This document shows positions 54,561-64,000 of a DNA stretch of 64,000 nucleotides, piece after piece. The stretch's first letter is position 1. Every line of letters begins with the position of its first letter. The stretch lies in the NCBI RefSeq assembly GCF_964340395.1, contig NC_135550.1, positions 6,490,101-6,554,100 of the forward strand, read 5' to 3'. A program made the translations under genes and the position numbers. The notes beneath the pieces are model-generated. The model had not been told where the DNA came from and did no database searches. It saw only the letters and a program-made list of their open reading frames with translations. Origin of the DNA: Glandiceps talaboti (taxonomy: Eukaryota; Hemichordata; Enteropneusta; Spengelidae).

Positions 54561-55247
54561 TCTCTAACATAACGTGCACCGTCGACCCGGGTCTGCAAGC
54601 ACAGTGAGCAGGACTGTACCATACCTCGCCGGGCCCCCTATCTTTCCGCGTGTCTACCTCACTGTCCTCAGTCGATAATGTTATTTGAAACCGGACATCG
54701 CGAGTACTGTTATGAACATATGAAGTATATTGTACACAATCTTCTTGTCAATGGATACTATCTCCATGAAAATACGACATTTTGTAAAATGTAAAATGTA
54801 ATGAAAGTTCATTCATCATCATGTGACATGTATTATGTTGCCAACACTATAGTCTCCAAGCTTCGTAAAATTCGTCACGTTGTTGCAACAAATGCGTCGT
54901 CGTGTAACGTATTGTCATGCAAGCTACTGACCGCTAGAGTTGTAATTATCCCGGGTCGTCGTCTGCAAACAACGACATTTTTACAGCAATCAATCAATCA
55001 ATCAAGATCATTTCGACTGTCGTAATAACTTACGGAACGAGACCGAGAACGCTGGGCACTTCTGTCATTTCATGGTCTGAATCAATTTTTCGGGGCCGGC
55101 CCAGCCATCATGTCCTACATCCTGGGGTTGTTCAGTCGGTTCCATGATGCATCACTGGGTTCTAACGTTCGGTTTATTTGTGATTATAGCAGGTTATTTT
55201 TGTTTTAGTCACATTTTTATTAACATTACTGTCTGTCTGGCTGTAAT

Positions 55248-55302
<55 letters not shown>

Positions 55303-55984
55303 TTCAGTTTGTTCATTTCTTCTTTTTTCTCTATATTTAAAATATTTAAAATAAAAATATAGTTGTATGATTTTTGTGTCAAAATGAATTAGTTATCGGT
55401 GTATAGAAGACACTGTGATAATGAACAAGGTGAATGTATGTACACTCACCACAAATTAGACTAAGTGGAGCCATTAAATTTGTATTGGCTGGATAAACCG
55501 AAATAACCCTAGAAAGCGTGTCTTATATTTTTATTAATGGTATCTTCATATTGGTGGTGTAGATTAAATTAGGCCATTCAAAGTTATGCCACTGTGTATC
55601 ATCCATAATTTCAAATAAAATCTTGCATGTGACCCAAAACTGGGGCCAAAGTGTTGACCCAATTCGCGCGTGCGTGTGAGCTCGTGATGAAACCCCAACC
55701 GTGTCTACTATTGAAATTCCTATGTGACTGTGATACAGATATAGCGACTAGTGTGACTGTGTAAAATGAAATGCCAGTGTATGTAGTATTTGCTTCCCAA
55801 AAGAATCATTCTCTAGGCAAGAAATGCTCTAAAATGGTCTCCATCTCAATGAAAGGTGTTGAATTAGACGTCAAATTTACATGTTGAACATGGATGTGTC
55901 AGATATATTTTGACCCTTTGACTTGCAAGTACACATCATGACTCTATTTGAAAGTACAAAGTACAAAGTAAATAACCTTAACAG
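54561..55984. other. Stretch without recognisable gene
   Basis: Contains a (TTTA)n run at 55246-55305 and an AATC run near 54990. Nothing else is recognisable. Confidence 0.55.
55246..55305. repeat. (TTTA)n microsatellite
   Basis: About 15 pure TTTA units. Confidence 0.95.
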
Positions 55985-56174
55985 GGCGCCTTCAGTATTT
56001 ACACCCAGGGGAGGACCGGAGGAAATCACACATGATCTGCTAAGAAAAACATGACCCTCCCCCATTATCCATTTGTAAAAAGTGACGCTCCCCTTTGTCC
56101 CATTTTGTAAAACACGACCCTCCCCATGACAATTGCATATACTGAACGTTAATCAATATTCCCACTATATGTAT

Positions 56175-56922
56175 TGTGATGATAGAGAGTATTTATTGGT
56201 TGGTTCCTAAACCACCTGTCTTATTTGTTATGCATTATTTTAATAACCAGGTGTATTCACCTACTGTTAATTAACATAGTCTTTAAATAGCGAGGAATAC
56301 AGTGCCACGTCGGCTGTTCTACAATAGGTGGGAGTTGAGGCAGTGCACGGCTCGTTCCTGAAGTTTTCTCAGTGGTTTCGTCAAGGGAGGTCCGTCTTCA
56401 CTGTAGCTGTCCGGAGAAGTGTCGTTCTCCTGTAAAGTTGGACATTGCTGAGAGTAAGCGGACCCTGACGTATGGTATGAATGGTGCGGACATTGACGTC
56501 AAAGTTTGGAGATAAATACTTCGAGGACCGTTCGGTACAACGGAGGAACCGTGAGTAGAAGCTGTCCCACGTAGTCGAATTCAACACTCAACGAACTCGC
56601 CGTCCTGGGCTCTGTACTCGGTAACAGTTTGTGTGCACCACCGGTAAGACTAAAAGTCGCGAGTGAAGTCGCCAGTCAAGTTTGATAACGGAACATTTTG
56701 ATATATAGAACATTTGGAACCCTTTTAGTTTATAAGTTTGTAAACTTAAGACTTATTATTATAGTATATTTTGTTTCATTACAACGGAATTAAATAAGAT
56801 AGTTGTTAAGTGTAATGCTGTGTAGTGTCCTGTGTTTGACCGTATGTTGTTCCGACTGGAAGTTGTGGGGAAAGTATTTAATTGTGCGCTATTTGGCTTC
56901 TCTAAATTTTCGGTTCGTAACA
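56175..56922 (+). repeat. 5' LTR, 748 bp
   Basis: Starts TGTGATGATAGAG and ends GGTTCGTAACA (TG...CA). It matches the 3' LTR except for AATAACC versus AATGACC near 56243 and a 20-base segment missing after GTTTGTAAAC near 56745. Confidence 0.95.
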
Positions 56923-56924
56923 AA

Positions 56925-56942
56925 ATGGGGGCTTGTCCGGGA
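56925..56942 (+). promoter_or_regulatory. Primer binding site, proline-tRNA-like
   Basis: TGGGGGCTTGTCCGGGAA starts two bases after the 5' LTR. It differs by one base within its first 17 from the well-known tRNA-Pro primer site of murine gammaretroviruses, so a proline tRNA primer is likely. Confidence 0.8.
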
Positions 56943-57041
56943 ACGAACTAAACATAGCCATTCACGTATCCTGGATTGTATAATTGTATTGTGTGTACGG
57001 TCAAACATTGGCACTTTGCGTTTTCCAACATCAAAATAATC

Positions 57042-59585
57042 ATGGCTTCTTCCTCATCAGATGTGTTTAATGTTGCAGAATTTCTAGCCAAGGAGAACTT
57101 ATCTAGTGAAGATTTGAAATCCTTGCTTAAAGCAGAGTTAAGGCAAGTAGCTGATCACCTAAAGATTAAAGTTACTACCACAATGACGAAAACACAGCTT
57201 GTTAAGGCTATAGAAAGTCACTTAAACATAGAAAGTGAAGAGCAGTCAGATACAGATGGGGAATCAGGATCAAATGAAAGTGAAGACGGGGATACATTGG
57301 CGTTAGCGAAAATAGAGTTGGAAAAGGAAAAGTTGAGGTTTCTAGCAAGAGAAAGAGATATCGAAAGAGAGCAAAGAGATAGAGAAATGGAGTTAAGAGA
57401 AAGAGATAGAAATGCTGAAAGGGAAAAAGAACGAGAAGGATTTGAAATAAGAAAACTAGAACTTCAGTTAAAGTTACAACAAGGAATTCCGTCTGCATCG
57501 AGATTGAGTAGTTCTGAGTGGAGTTCAGGTTTCGATGTCACTAGATATATTAAGCTAGTCCCTAAGTTCGGTGAACAAGATGTAGACACTTATTTCATGG
57601 CTTTTGAAAAGATTGCAAATCGTCTCAACTGGCCAGATAGGTACTGGACCATACTATTACAGAGTGTCTTGATAGGAAAAGCGCAAGAGGTGTTCTCGTC
57701 CTTGTCGGATGAACAGTCCGACGATTATAAACTAGTTAAAGAGGCTATATTATCAGCTTATGAATTAGTACCAGAAGCGTATAGACAGAGATTTAGAAAT
57801 CTAAAAAGACAGTCAGGGCAAACGTTTATTGAGTTAGCAAGAGAGAAAGAAATGATGTTTGATAGGTGGTATCGCGCTCTCCAAGTAGAAAAGGATTATA
57901 AACATCTTAGGGAGGTAATGTTAATGGAGGAATTTAAGAATAGTGTTCCATTAGATATTAAGACGCACATCAATGAACAGAAAGTTGAGGATCTGCGAGG
58001 AGCAGCGATGATAGCCGATGACTACGAGCTTACTCACAAGAAAAGTACTGGTACGTCCCATAATTATAATACTAGGTGGAATAGTAAGAGGTATTGGAGT
58101 AGTCAGAGATCAGAGGGAAGGAGTGATTCAAGTAACAGTGAAAGTAAGGGTCAGTCTACACCGTCTAACTCAGGTAGAAACGTTGAGAGGGTAGATAGGA
58201 GTAATGACTTTAGAAAGGGCCCAGTGTGTTACTACTGCAGTAAAATAGGGAATATTAAGGCAGAGTGTTTCAAGTTGAAGAAAGGTGAAAATCAGAAGAT
58301 ATCCAGTAAACCGGTAGCCCTAGTTCATACTAAGAGTAGAAGTAATGTGTCTCTTAATAGCCATGTTGGTAGAAGAGAGTCCAGTCTTAGACTAGACACT
58401 AGTATCGGAAATGTCAATAATGTTGATAGGGTAAAACCCGTGTCAAATAGTTACAAGAAGTTCATCTCTAAGGGTGAGGTTAGGTCACTGACGGGTCATG
58501 AAGACTCTGAGGTCAAGTCAGTAGTTATTCTTAGGGATACTGGAGCAGCCCAATCACTGATGTTAAGTGATGTGCTACCTCCTAATTCGTATAGTAAAAC
58601 CAACGCCACAGTTTTAATACAGGGCATTGATGGTAATTATATCCCAGTTCCATTATTTGAGGTCAACCTAAGGTCAGAGTTAGTTACAGATAATGTAACT
58701 GTAGGGGTGGTTCCTACCCTACCCATAGAAGGCGTCAGTTTCCTCCTTGGAAATGACTTGGCAGGGGATAAAGTTTGCGTCTCTCCCATAGTTACTAATG
58801 AACCCAAAGTCAAAGTAGAGACTGAGAATTTAAAGGATGAATTTCCGGGTATATTTCCTTCCTGTGTAGTAACAAGGTCAAAGTCGCAGAAGGATAAACA
58901 ACTCGAAGCAGAGTCTAAAGAGGTTTCTAATACAGGAGTCTGGTTAGCTGAAACTTTTTTTAAAGACTTAGATAATGATAGAATAACTGATAGTGATCCC
59001 ACAAAGACAGTATTTAACAAGTGTTCCCTTGTTGACGAACAAGAGAATGATCCTACACTAAGTGACCCCTTTAATGCAGCACTGTCAGAATCAGAAGCTA
59101 GTGAGGTCCCAGAGTGTTACTATATCAAATCTGGAGTTTTGATGAGAAAGTGGAGATCCCCCTATAGTCCCGCTAATGAAGATTGGTCTGTAAAAAGCCA
59201 AGTAGTGGTACCCGAGTGTTATCGATCTGAGATACTGAGATTAGCCCACGAGATTCCTATGGCAGGACATGTAGGGATTAGGAAAACTAAGGCTCGAATT
59301 ATGGAACACTTCTATTGGCCAAAGTTGCATAGGGATGTGATAGAATATTGTAAGACGTGTCACACGTGTCAGGTAATAGGGAAGCCACAACCATCAATCA
59401 AACCAGCTCCTCTTATCCCCATACCAGCTTTTGATGAGCCATTTTGTAAAGTTCTGATAGATTGCGTTGGTCCCTTACCTACCACTCGATCGGGTAACAA
59501 GTACTTACTGACCATGTTAGATATGTCAACTAGGTATCCTGAAGCATGTCCGTTGAAAAAAGATTTCTGCAAATGTTGTGATTGA
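57042..59585 (+). CDS. Gag-protease-integrase (N-terminal part) frame of the LTR element
   Basis: ATG at 57042 is the first plausible start, in MASSSSDVF context; the frame is open from 56976. The N-terminal region resembles a SAP-like helical segment, followed by a long Glu/Arg coiled coil (about 57300-57480) and the capsid-like region. One zinc knuckle follows (58226-58268), CYYC...C, in which the expected His is Asn. The aspartic protease active site is DTGA at 58536-58547. The integrase HHCC zinc domain (HEIPMAGH...CKTCHTC) spans about 59249-59370, then the first catalytic Asp (VLIDCVG). The frame runs into a stop after a six-A run at 59556-59561, inside the integrase core. Confidence 0.9.
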   Translation: MASSSSDVFNVAEFLAKENLSSEDLKSLLKAELRQVADHLKIKVTTTMTKTQLVKAIESHLNIESEEQSDTDGESGSNESEDGDTLALAKIELEKEKLRFLARERDIEREQRDREMELRERDRNAEREKEREGFEIRKLELQLKLQQGIPSASRLSSSEWSSGFDVTRYIKLVPKFGEQDVDTYFMAFEKIANRLNWPDRYWTILLQSVLIGKAQEVFSSLSDEQSDDYKLVKEAILSAYELVPEAYRQRFRNLKRQSGQTFIELAREKEMMFDRWYRALQVEKDYKHLREVMLMEEFKNSVPLDIKTHINEQKVEDLRGAAMIADDYELTHKKSTGTSHNYNTRWNSKRYWSSQRSEGRSDSSNSESKGQSTPSNSGRNVERVDRSNDFRKGPVCYYCSKIGNIKAECFKLKKGENQKISSKPVALVHTKSRSNVSLNSHVGRRESSLRLDTSIGNVNNVDRVKPVSNSYKKFISKGEVRSLTGHEDSEVKSVVILRDTGAAQSLMLSDVLPPNSYSKTNATVLIQGIDGNYIPVPLFEVNLRSELVTDNVTVGVVPTLPIEGVSFLLGNDLAGDKVCVSPIVTNEPKVKVETENLKDEFPGIFPSCVVTRSKSQKDKQLEAESKEVSNTGVWLAETFFKDLDNDRITDSDPTKTVFNKCSLVDEQENDPTLSDPFNAALSESEASEVPECYYIKSGVLMRKWRSPYSPANEDWSVKSQVVVPECYRSEILRLAHEIPMAGHVGIRKTKARIMEHFYWPKLHRDVIEYCKTCHTCQVIGKPQPSIKPAPLIPIPAFDEPFCKVLIDCVGPLPTTRSGNKYLLTMLDMSTRYPEACPLKKDFCKCCD

Positions 59586-61809
59586 GACTTTAACCCAGTT
59601 CTTTACCAGATATGGTTTACCCAAGGAAGTCCAGTCAGATCAAGGTTCTAACTTTATGTCAGGTTTGTTCCAGGAAGTAATGTACCAGCTAGGTATTAAG
59701 CAAATTAAGTCGTCAGCGTATCATCCCCAATCCCAGGGAGCTTTAGAGAGGTACCACCAAACACTCAAAACCATGTTAAGAGCTTACTGCTTAGAAAACC
59801 CCCATGATTGGGATAAGGGTATCCCCTTCGTACTGTTTGCCACTAGGGATGCTAAGAATGAATCTACTGGTTTCAGTCCATTTGAATTAGTATATGGTCA
59901 TGAAGTTAGAGGACCCCTCAAGTTAGTCAAAGAAAAATTCCTAGATGAGAAGGACGACATAAACCTTCTTGATTATGTGTGTACCTTTAAAGAGAGGTTG
60001 TCTGGAGCATGTAGCATAGCAAGCGATCACCTAAAATTGTCACAGCAAACTATGAAGGAGCGTTATGATCAGAATGCAGCAGTTCGTAGTTTTAAACCAG
60101 GAGACAAAGTGCTCGTTTTGCTACCTATACAAGGTGAACCATTATCAGCAAAGTTTAGCGGACCTTATAGAATTGAGAAGAAATTGAGTGAGGTAAATTT
60201 TGTAGTTAGCACTCCAGATAGACGTAAACTACGTAGAGTTTGTCACGTTAACATGCTTAAGAAGTATTATGATAGAGATAGTACGCCAAGTAAGACAGTA
60301 GGTATAGCTAATGTAGTACCACTAGAAGTCGAAGTTTATAAGAGTCATAATGATGAAGTAGACAGTGTGGATATGAAGGTATCTGAAATGGAACCTCAGT
60401 CTGCAAAGCTGTCTAATTCTGAAATTATGGCAAATTTGAAAGCAAAATTAAAACATTTGCCTGAGGATGAAAGTACAGATATTATTAATCTTATCGAAGA
60501 TAATGCACAGCTTTTCGCTGATGAACCAGGTTGTACTCCTTTAACTGTACATGATGTTGAAGTTGGAAATGCTAAACCTATTAAACAACACCCATATAGG
60601 TTAAATCCTTCTAAGTTGGAAAAGATACAGAAAGAGATTAAATACATGTTAGACCATGGTCTTATAGAACCAAGCGAAAGTAGTTGGAGTTCTCCCATTG
60701 TACTTGTACCAAAGTCAGACGATTACAGAAAAATCAATTCGATCAGTCGTTCAGATTCATACCCGATTCCTAGAATTGAAGATTGTATTGATAGAATTGG
60801 AAAGTCTAAGTATGTAACTAAGATTGATCTCTTGAAAGGGTATTGGCAAGTCCCATTGACAGATAAGGCTAAGGAGATATCTGCTTTTGTCACTCCTGAG
60901 GGTTTATATCAATTTAAGGTCATGCCCTTTGGCATGAAAAATGCGCCCGCTACCTTCCAGAGGTTAATGAATCAGGTCATTTCTGGCCTAGCATTTTGTG
61001 TTGTATATCTTGATGATCTTTTGGTGTTTAGTATGACATGGGAAGACCATGTTAACCATTTAACGCAAATTTTCGATAGACTTAGAGAAGCTAACCTTGT
61101 TGTTAATCTCCAGAAAAGTGAGTTTGCTAAAGCGAAGGTAGTCTATCTTGGGCAGGTCATAGGTCAAGGTCAAGTGTCACCACGACAGGCTAAGGTACAA
61201 GCTATTGCTGAGTTTCCAATTCCAACCACTAAGCGAGAATTACTCAGATTTCTTGGCATGTCTGGTTTCTACAGAAAATTCTGTGCCAATTATAGTACAG
61301 TCGTGACGCCACTGACCAACTTGCTTAAGAAAAATATTAAATTTGTATGGTCAGATACATGTCAGAATGCCTTTGATAGAATAAAGGCTATCTTAATGAA
61401 TAACCCAGTGTTAGTAGCTCCAGATTTCACCAAGTCTTTCAAGTTAGCTATTGATGCAAGTGATATTGGAGTTGGGGCAGTGTTGCTCCAAGATGATGAA
61501 TCAGGAATAGAAAGACCTGTTGGTTATTTCTCTAAGAAACTTAACAGGCATCAGAAAGTCTACTCTACTATTGAGAAGGAGACGTTAAGTTTAGTATTAG
61601 CACTTCAGCACTTTGAAATATATGTCACTAATGGAGTCGGTAGTGTTAAAGTGTATACTGATCATAATCCTCTTGTATTTTTGGAGAAGTTTAAGACAAA
61701 GAGTCACAGATTATTTAGGTGGAGTTTATTACTACAACCATACTCGCTAGATATTATTCATATCGCTGGCAAAGAAAATGTAATTGCCGATGCTCTGTCT
61801 AGGGTGTAG
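59578..61809 (+). CDS. Integrase (C-terminal part)-RT-RNase H frame of the LTR element
   Basis: Continues the integrase core in the +1 frame with its second Asp (SDQGSN) and catalytic Glu (GALERYH). The GPY/F domain follows (KFSGPYRIEKKL) and ends near 60270. RT follows: the LVPKS segment near 60700, YPIPRIEDCID, MPFGMKNAPATFQ and the catalytic YLDD at 61006-61017. RNase H spans 61430-61806 with AIDASDIGVGAVL, EKETL and YTDHNPL, ending IADALSRV. Between LVPKS and DYRKIN (junction 60720/60721) about seven residues usual in gypsy RTs are absent, apparently by in-frame deletion. The reported start is not a true initiator; translation would need the upstream frame. Confidence 0.9.
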   Translation: MIETLTQFFTRYGLPKEVQSDQGSNFMSGLFQEVMYQLGIKQIKSSAYHPQSQGALERYHQTLKTMLRAYCLENPHDWDKGIPFVLFATRDAKNESTGFSPFELVYGHEVRGPLKLVKEKFLDEKDDINLLDYVCTFKERLSGACSIASDHLKLSQQTMKERYDQNAAVRSFKPGDKVLVLLPIQGEPLSAKFSGPYRIEKKLSEVNFVVSTPDRRKLRRVCHVNMLKKYYDRDSTPSKTVGIANVVPLEVEVYKSHNDEVDSVDMKVSEMEPQSAKLSNSEIMANLKAKLKHLPEDESTDIINLIEDNAQLFADEPGCTPLTVHDVEVGNAKPIKQHPYRLNPSKLEKIQKEIKYMLDHGLIEPSESSWSSPIVLVPKSDDYRKINSISRSDSYPIPRIEDCIDRIGKSKYVTKIDLLKGYWQVPLTDKAKEISAFVTPEGLYQFKVMPFGMKNAPATFQRLMNQVISGLAFCVVYLDDLLVFSMTWEDHVNHLTQIFDRLREANLVVNLQKSEFAKAKVVYLGQVIGQGQVSPRQAKVQAIAEFPIPTTKRELLRFLGMSGFYRKFCANYSTVVTPLTNLLKKNIKFVWSDTCQNAFDRIKAILMNNPVLVAPDFTKSFKLAIDASDIGVGAVLLQDDESGIERPVGYFSKKLNRHQKVYSTIEKETLSLVLALQHFEIYVTNGVGSVKVYTDHNPLVFLEKFKTKSHRLFRWSLLLQPYSLDIIHIAGKENVIADALSRV

Positions 61810-61959
61810 TTAAGAATAACTTAAACATGTATTGTATGTATTGTACACATCTTTACAGTTAACCCTAGAAGGAATGTATGATTTCACAAAGACCCCCTGG
61901 TATTTGTAATTTGAGTAAAAAAGAAAACTTTACTTTTGGTAAAATTTCTTTTTTTTTCT

Positions 61960-61970
61960 AGGGGTGGAGG
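61960..61970 (+). promoter_or_regulatory. Polypurine tract
   Basis: AGGGGTGGAGG directly abuts the 3' LTR, as required to prime plus-strand synthesis. Confidence 0.85.
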
Positions 61971-62738
61971 TGTGATGATAGAGAGTATTTATTGGTTGGT
62001 TCCTAAACCACCTGTCTTATTTGTTATGCATTATTTTAATGACCAGGTGTATTCACCTACTGTTAATTAACATAGTCTTTAAATAGCGAGGAATACAGTG
62101 CCACGTCGGCTGTTCTACAATAGGTGGGAGTTGAGGCAGTGCACGGCTCGTTCCTGAAGTTTTCTCAGTGGTTTCGTCAAGGGAGGTCCGTCTTCACTGT
62201 AGCTGTCCGGAGAAGTGTCGTTCTCCTGTAAAGTTGGACATTGCTGAGAGTAAGCGGACCCTGACGTATGGTATGAATGGTGCGGACATTGACGTCAAAG
62301 TTTGGAGATAAATACTTCGAGGACCGTTCGGTACAACGGAGGAACCGTGAGTAGAAGCTGTCCCACGTAGTCGAATTCAACACTCAACGAACTCGCCGTC
62401 CTGGGCTCTGTACTCGGTAACAGTTTGTGTGCACCACCGGTAAGACTAAAAGTCGCGAGTGAAGTCGCCAGTCAAGTTTGATAACGGAACATTTTGATAT
62501 ATAGAACATTTGGAACCCTTTTAGTTTATAAGTTTGTAAACCCTGTAATATATGTACACTTTCAAGACTTATTATTATAGTATATTTTGTTTCATTACAA
62601 CGGAATTAAATAAGATAGTTGTTAAGTGTAATGCTGTGTAGTGTCCTGTGTTTGACCGTATGTTGTTCCGACTGGAAGTTGTGGGGAAAGTATTTAATTG
62701 TGCGCTATTTGGCTTCTCTAAATTTTCGGTTCGTAACA
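61971..62738 (+). repeat. 3' LTR, 768 bp
   Basis: Same ends as the 5' LTR. It carries an additional 20 bases around CCTGTAATATATGTACACT (near 62540). Confidence 0.95.
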
Positions 62739-62742
62739 GTAT

Positions 62743-63041
62743 ACATACAAATTAAATGACAATATTTGTGCACATAAAGTTAAAGTGACAAACAGTAAAA
62801 GACTGACTAGTGACCTTTCTCTTATAATCATACACAATTTAGTTAGTATCTAAAACGTGCTTTCCATGTTGTACATACTCTGTCTGATGTGGTCACTTGT
62901 AAAAGTTCCCTGATATTATTGTCATCATCATCACCTTCACCTTCAGTATTGCCATTATCAGTGTCACTCTAATCTGACTCACTGTTACTACTTGAGTCAG
63001 TACATGTATCACTGTCAGTGTTCTCTATGACATTCAAAACT

Positions 63042-63098
<57 letters not shown>

Positions 63099-63162
63099 CC
63101 ACCACCACCACCACCATCACCACCACCACCACCACCACCACCACCACCACCATCACCATCAC

Positions 63163-63206
<44 letters not shown>

Positions 63207-64000
63207 CTGCTACCATCACCACCATATTTTAACAACAACATTCACGGACAGTGTGAGTGATAAGGTGAGATGGTACACTCAACAAAATGCATCGTTTTAG
63301 TAAACAATTTTCATACAATATATGTATTTTTATTTTTATATTTTGTCATGTAAAGTACTCGTAAAAATAAATGTTGAGTGCTCATCTCACTTTTACATCT
63401 CAAAACACATAAAACAAATTGACAATAATTTAATCTTCAATTTGGTCACAAAACTACGGATTGCAAAATGTGACCCTCCCCCAAATATTGTAATGCAAAA
63501 TATGACCCTCCCCCAAAAACAGGTTTGTAAAATGTGACCCACCCCGATTCCTCCGCCCCTATAAATACATACTTGACATGAAGTATTTTATATATTGTGA
63601 TTTAGCGAAATATTGACTTGACAAAAAAGTACGAAGTACTGTATGCGCCTCCCAAGTTAGGGATCCTTCAGTATTTTCAAGGGGGATGGCCGAGGGAAAT
63701 AGGGAGCTCGAGGTCAATCGGTTCTTGGGGAGGACCATAGAAACTGGGGATTAGTGGGAGGGTCACATTTTACTTTGACTCATTGGATTGCCTAACATTG
63801 CACTATTTCGGGGTTTTGTCATCCCATCACTGCCACCGGTTCCAAATCCCATTGCAGGTTAGAGTTAGGTTAGGATAAGGGTTAGGGTTAGGTACCCATG
63901 ATATCAGTCTATATAAAATCGCTGCTGACAACAATATAATATAGTGAATTAATAATCAGTTGTGGTGTGAGGAGAGGAGTGGGTCTCACACGTGTAAGAC
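62743..64000. other. Right flank with C-rich repeats
   Basis: Contains the right part of the older C-rich element, the (ATC)n run at 63040-63208, another G-rich fragment (63640-63790, AGTATTTTCAAGGGGGATGG) and a short GTTAGG-rich stretch at 63850-63892. No gene seen. Confidence 0.55.
63040..63208. repeat. (ATC)n / (ACC)n trinucleotide repeat
   Basis: ATC-ACC-ATC tripartite run. On the minus strand it reads poly-Asp/poly-Gly and continues into an acidic Ser-rich tail; see the findings. Confidence 0.95.

Larger units (their letters stand above)
56175..62738 (+). mobile_element. Gmr1-type Ty3/gypsy LTR retrotransposon
   Basis: Full-length element with LTRs at 56175-56922 and 61971-62738, and a GTAT target duplication at 56171-56174 and 62739-62742. 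The primer site is TGGGGGCTTGTCCGGGAA just inside the left LTR, and the purine tract AGGGGTGGAGG just before the right one. Coding order is gag, protease, integrase, RT, RNase H. Ty3/gypsy-type RT and integrase domains in Ty1/copia-like order define the Gmr1 group described from deuterostomes. There is no env. One frameshift and a gap in RT probably make this copy inactive. The LTRs differ by only one or two substitutions plus one 20-bp indel, so the insertion is recent. Confidence 0.93.
55985..63570. mobile_element. Older C-rich element split by the LTR retrotransposon
   Basis: Left part 55985-56174 and right part 62739-63570 share direct AAAATATGACCCTCCCCC blocks. The outer ends are weakly inverted (AGTATTTACACCCAGGGGAGG against the reverse complement of CCGCCCCTATAAATACAT). 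The right part carries an (ATC)n run. The layout resembles the element at 25579-27127. The boundaries are approximate. Confidence 0.45.

Noticed and set aside
56381-56587. Identical minus-strand 68-codon frames in both LTRs (also 62177-62383)
   Set aside because: Duplicate only because the LTRs are duplicates; no domain and opposite to element transcription.
57208-57498. Minus-strand frame opposite gag
   Set aside because: Shadow of the Glu/Arg-rich coiled-coil coding region.
62969-63241. Poly-Asp/poly-Gly protein
   Set aside because: Mostly an ATC/ACC trinucleotide run; only its short Ser-rich tail was kept, as a weak finding.
63850-63892. Telomere-like GGGTTAGG repeats
   Set aside because: Only a few imperfect units; far too short for telomeric sequence.

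Overview
This is 64 kb of AT-rich, intron-rich animal DNA with many microsatellites and transposable elements. I infer an invertebrate deuterostome (hemichordate or lancelet type). The main reason is the LTR element at 56-63 kb, whose pol order (protease, integrase, RT, RNase H) with Ty3/gypsy-type domains is the Gmr1 arrangement known from deuterostomes. The species is not identified. There are no operons, and every gene had to be assembled from exons by splice-site phase.

Host genes in order: (1) 1-3353 (+), the 3' five exons of a maleylacetoacetate isomerase / zeta-class GST (copy A); (2) 6643-13936 (-), an eight-coding-exon mitotic cyclin of A type, 404 residues, with a KEN degron made across an intron and a TATA/CCAAT promoter near 14.2 kb; (3) 17113-17530 (-), an orphan broken exon of a LicD-family gene; (4) 21321-22905 (-), the intact two-exon LicD-family gene, 247 residues; (5) 35945-42779 (+), a complete second maleylacetoacetate isomerase (copy B, 213 residues) whose first intron appears to be GC-AG; (6) 44248-52694 (-), a nine-exon Dispatched/Patched-type RND membrane protein, 1010 residues, whose exon phases all close.

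The rest is mostly mobile or repetitive DNA: a 2.2-kb 37-bp minisatellite (17.8-20.0 kb) that seems to have expanded from a unit inside a dispersed element, with an unexpanded inverted copy at 10.3-10.7 kb; a decayed LINE (24.1-29.5 kb) split by a 1.55-kb Harbinger-like element with a TTA target duplication; two further minus-strand LINE fragments (33.7-35.8 kb); a 47-bp minisatellite inside a GSTZ1 intron; and a young Gmr1-type LTR retrotransposon (56175-62738) with near-identical LTRs, a GTAT target duplication and a proline-tRNA-like primer site, inserted in an older C-rich element.

The host genes are not functionally linked. The two isomerase copies belong to phenylalanine/tyrosine breakdown and show a sharp 111-bp block of near identity suggesting gene conversion. 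The most notable items are that conversion block with the adjacent decayed triplication of the same exon end, the element-derived minisatellite, the cyclin with an altered hydrophobic patch, and the Gmr1 element. I saw no clearly new biological system.
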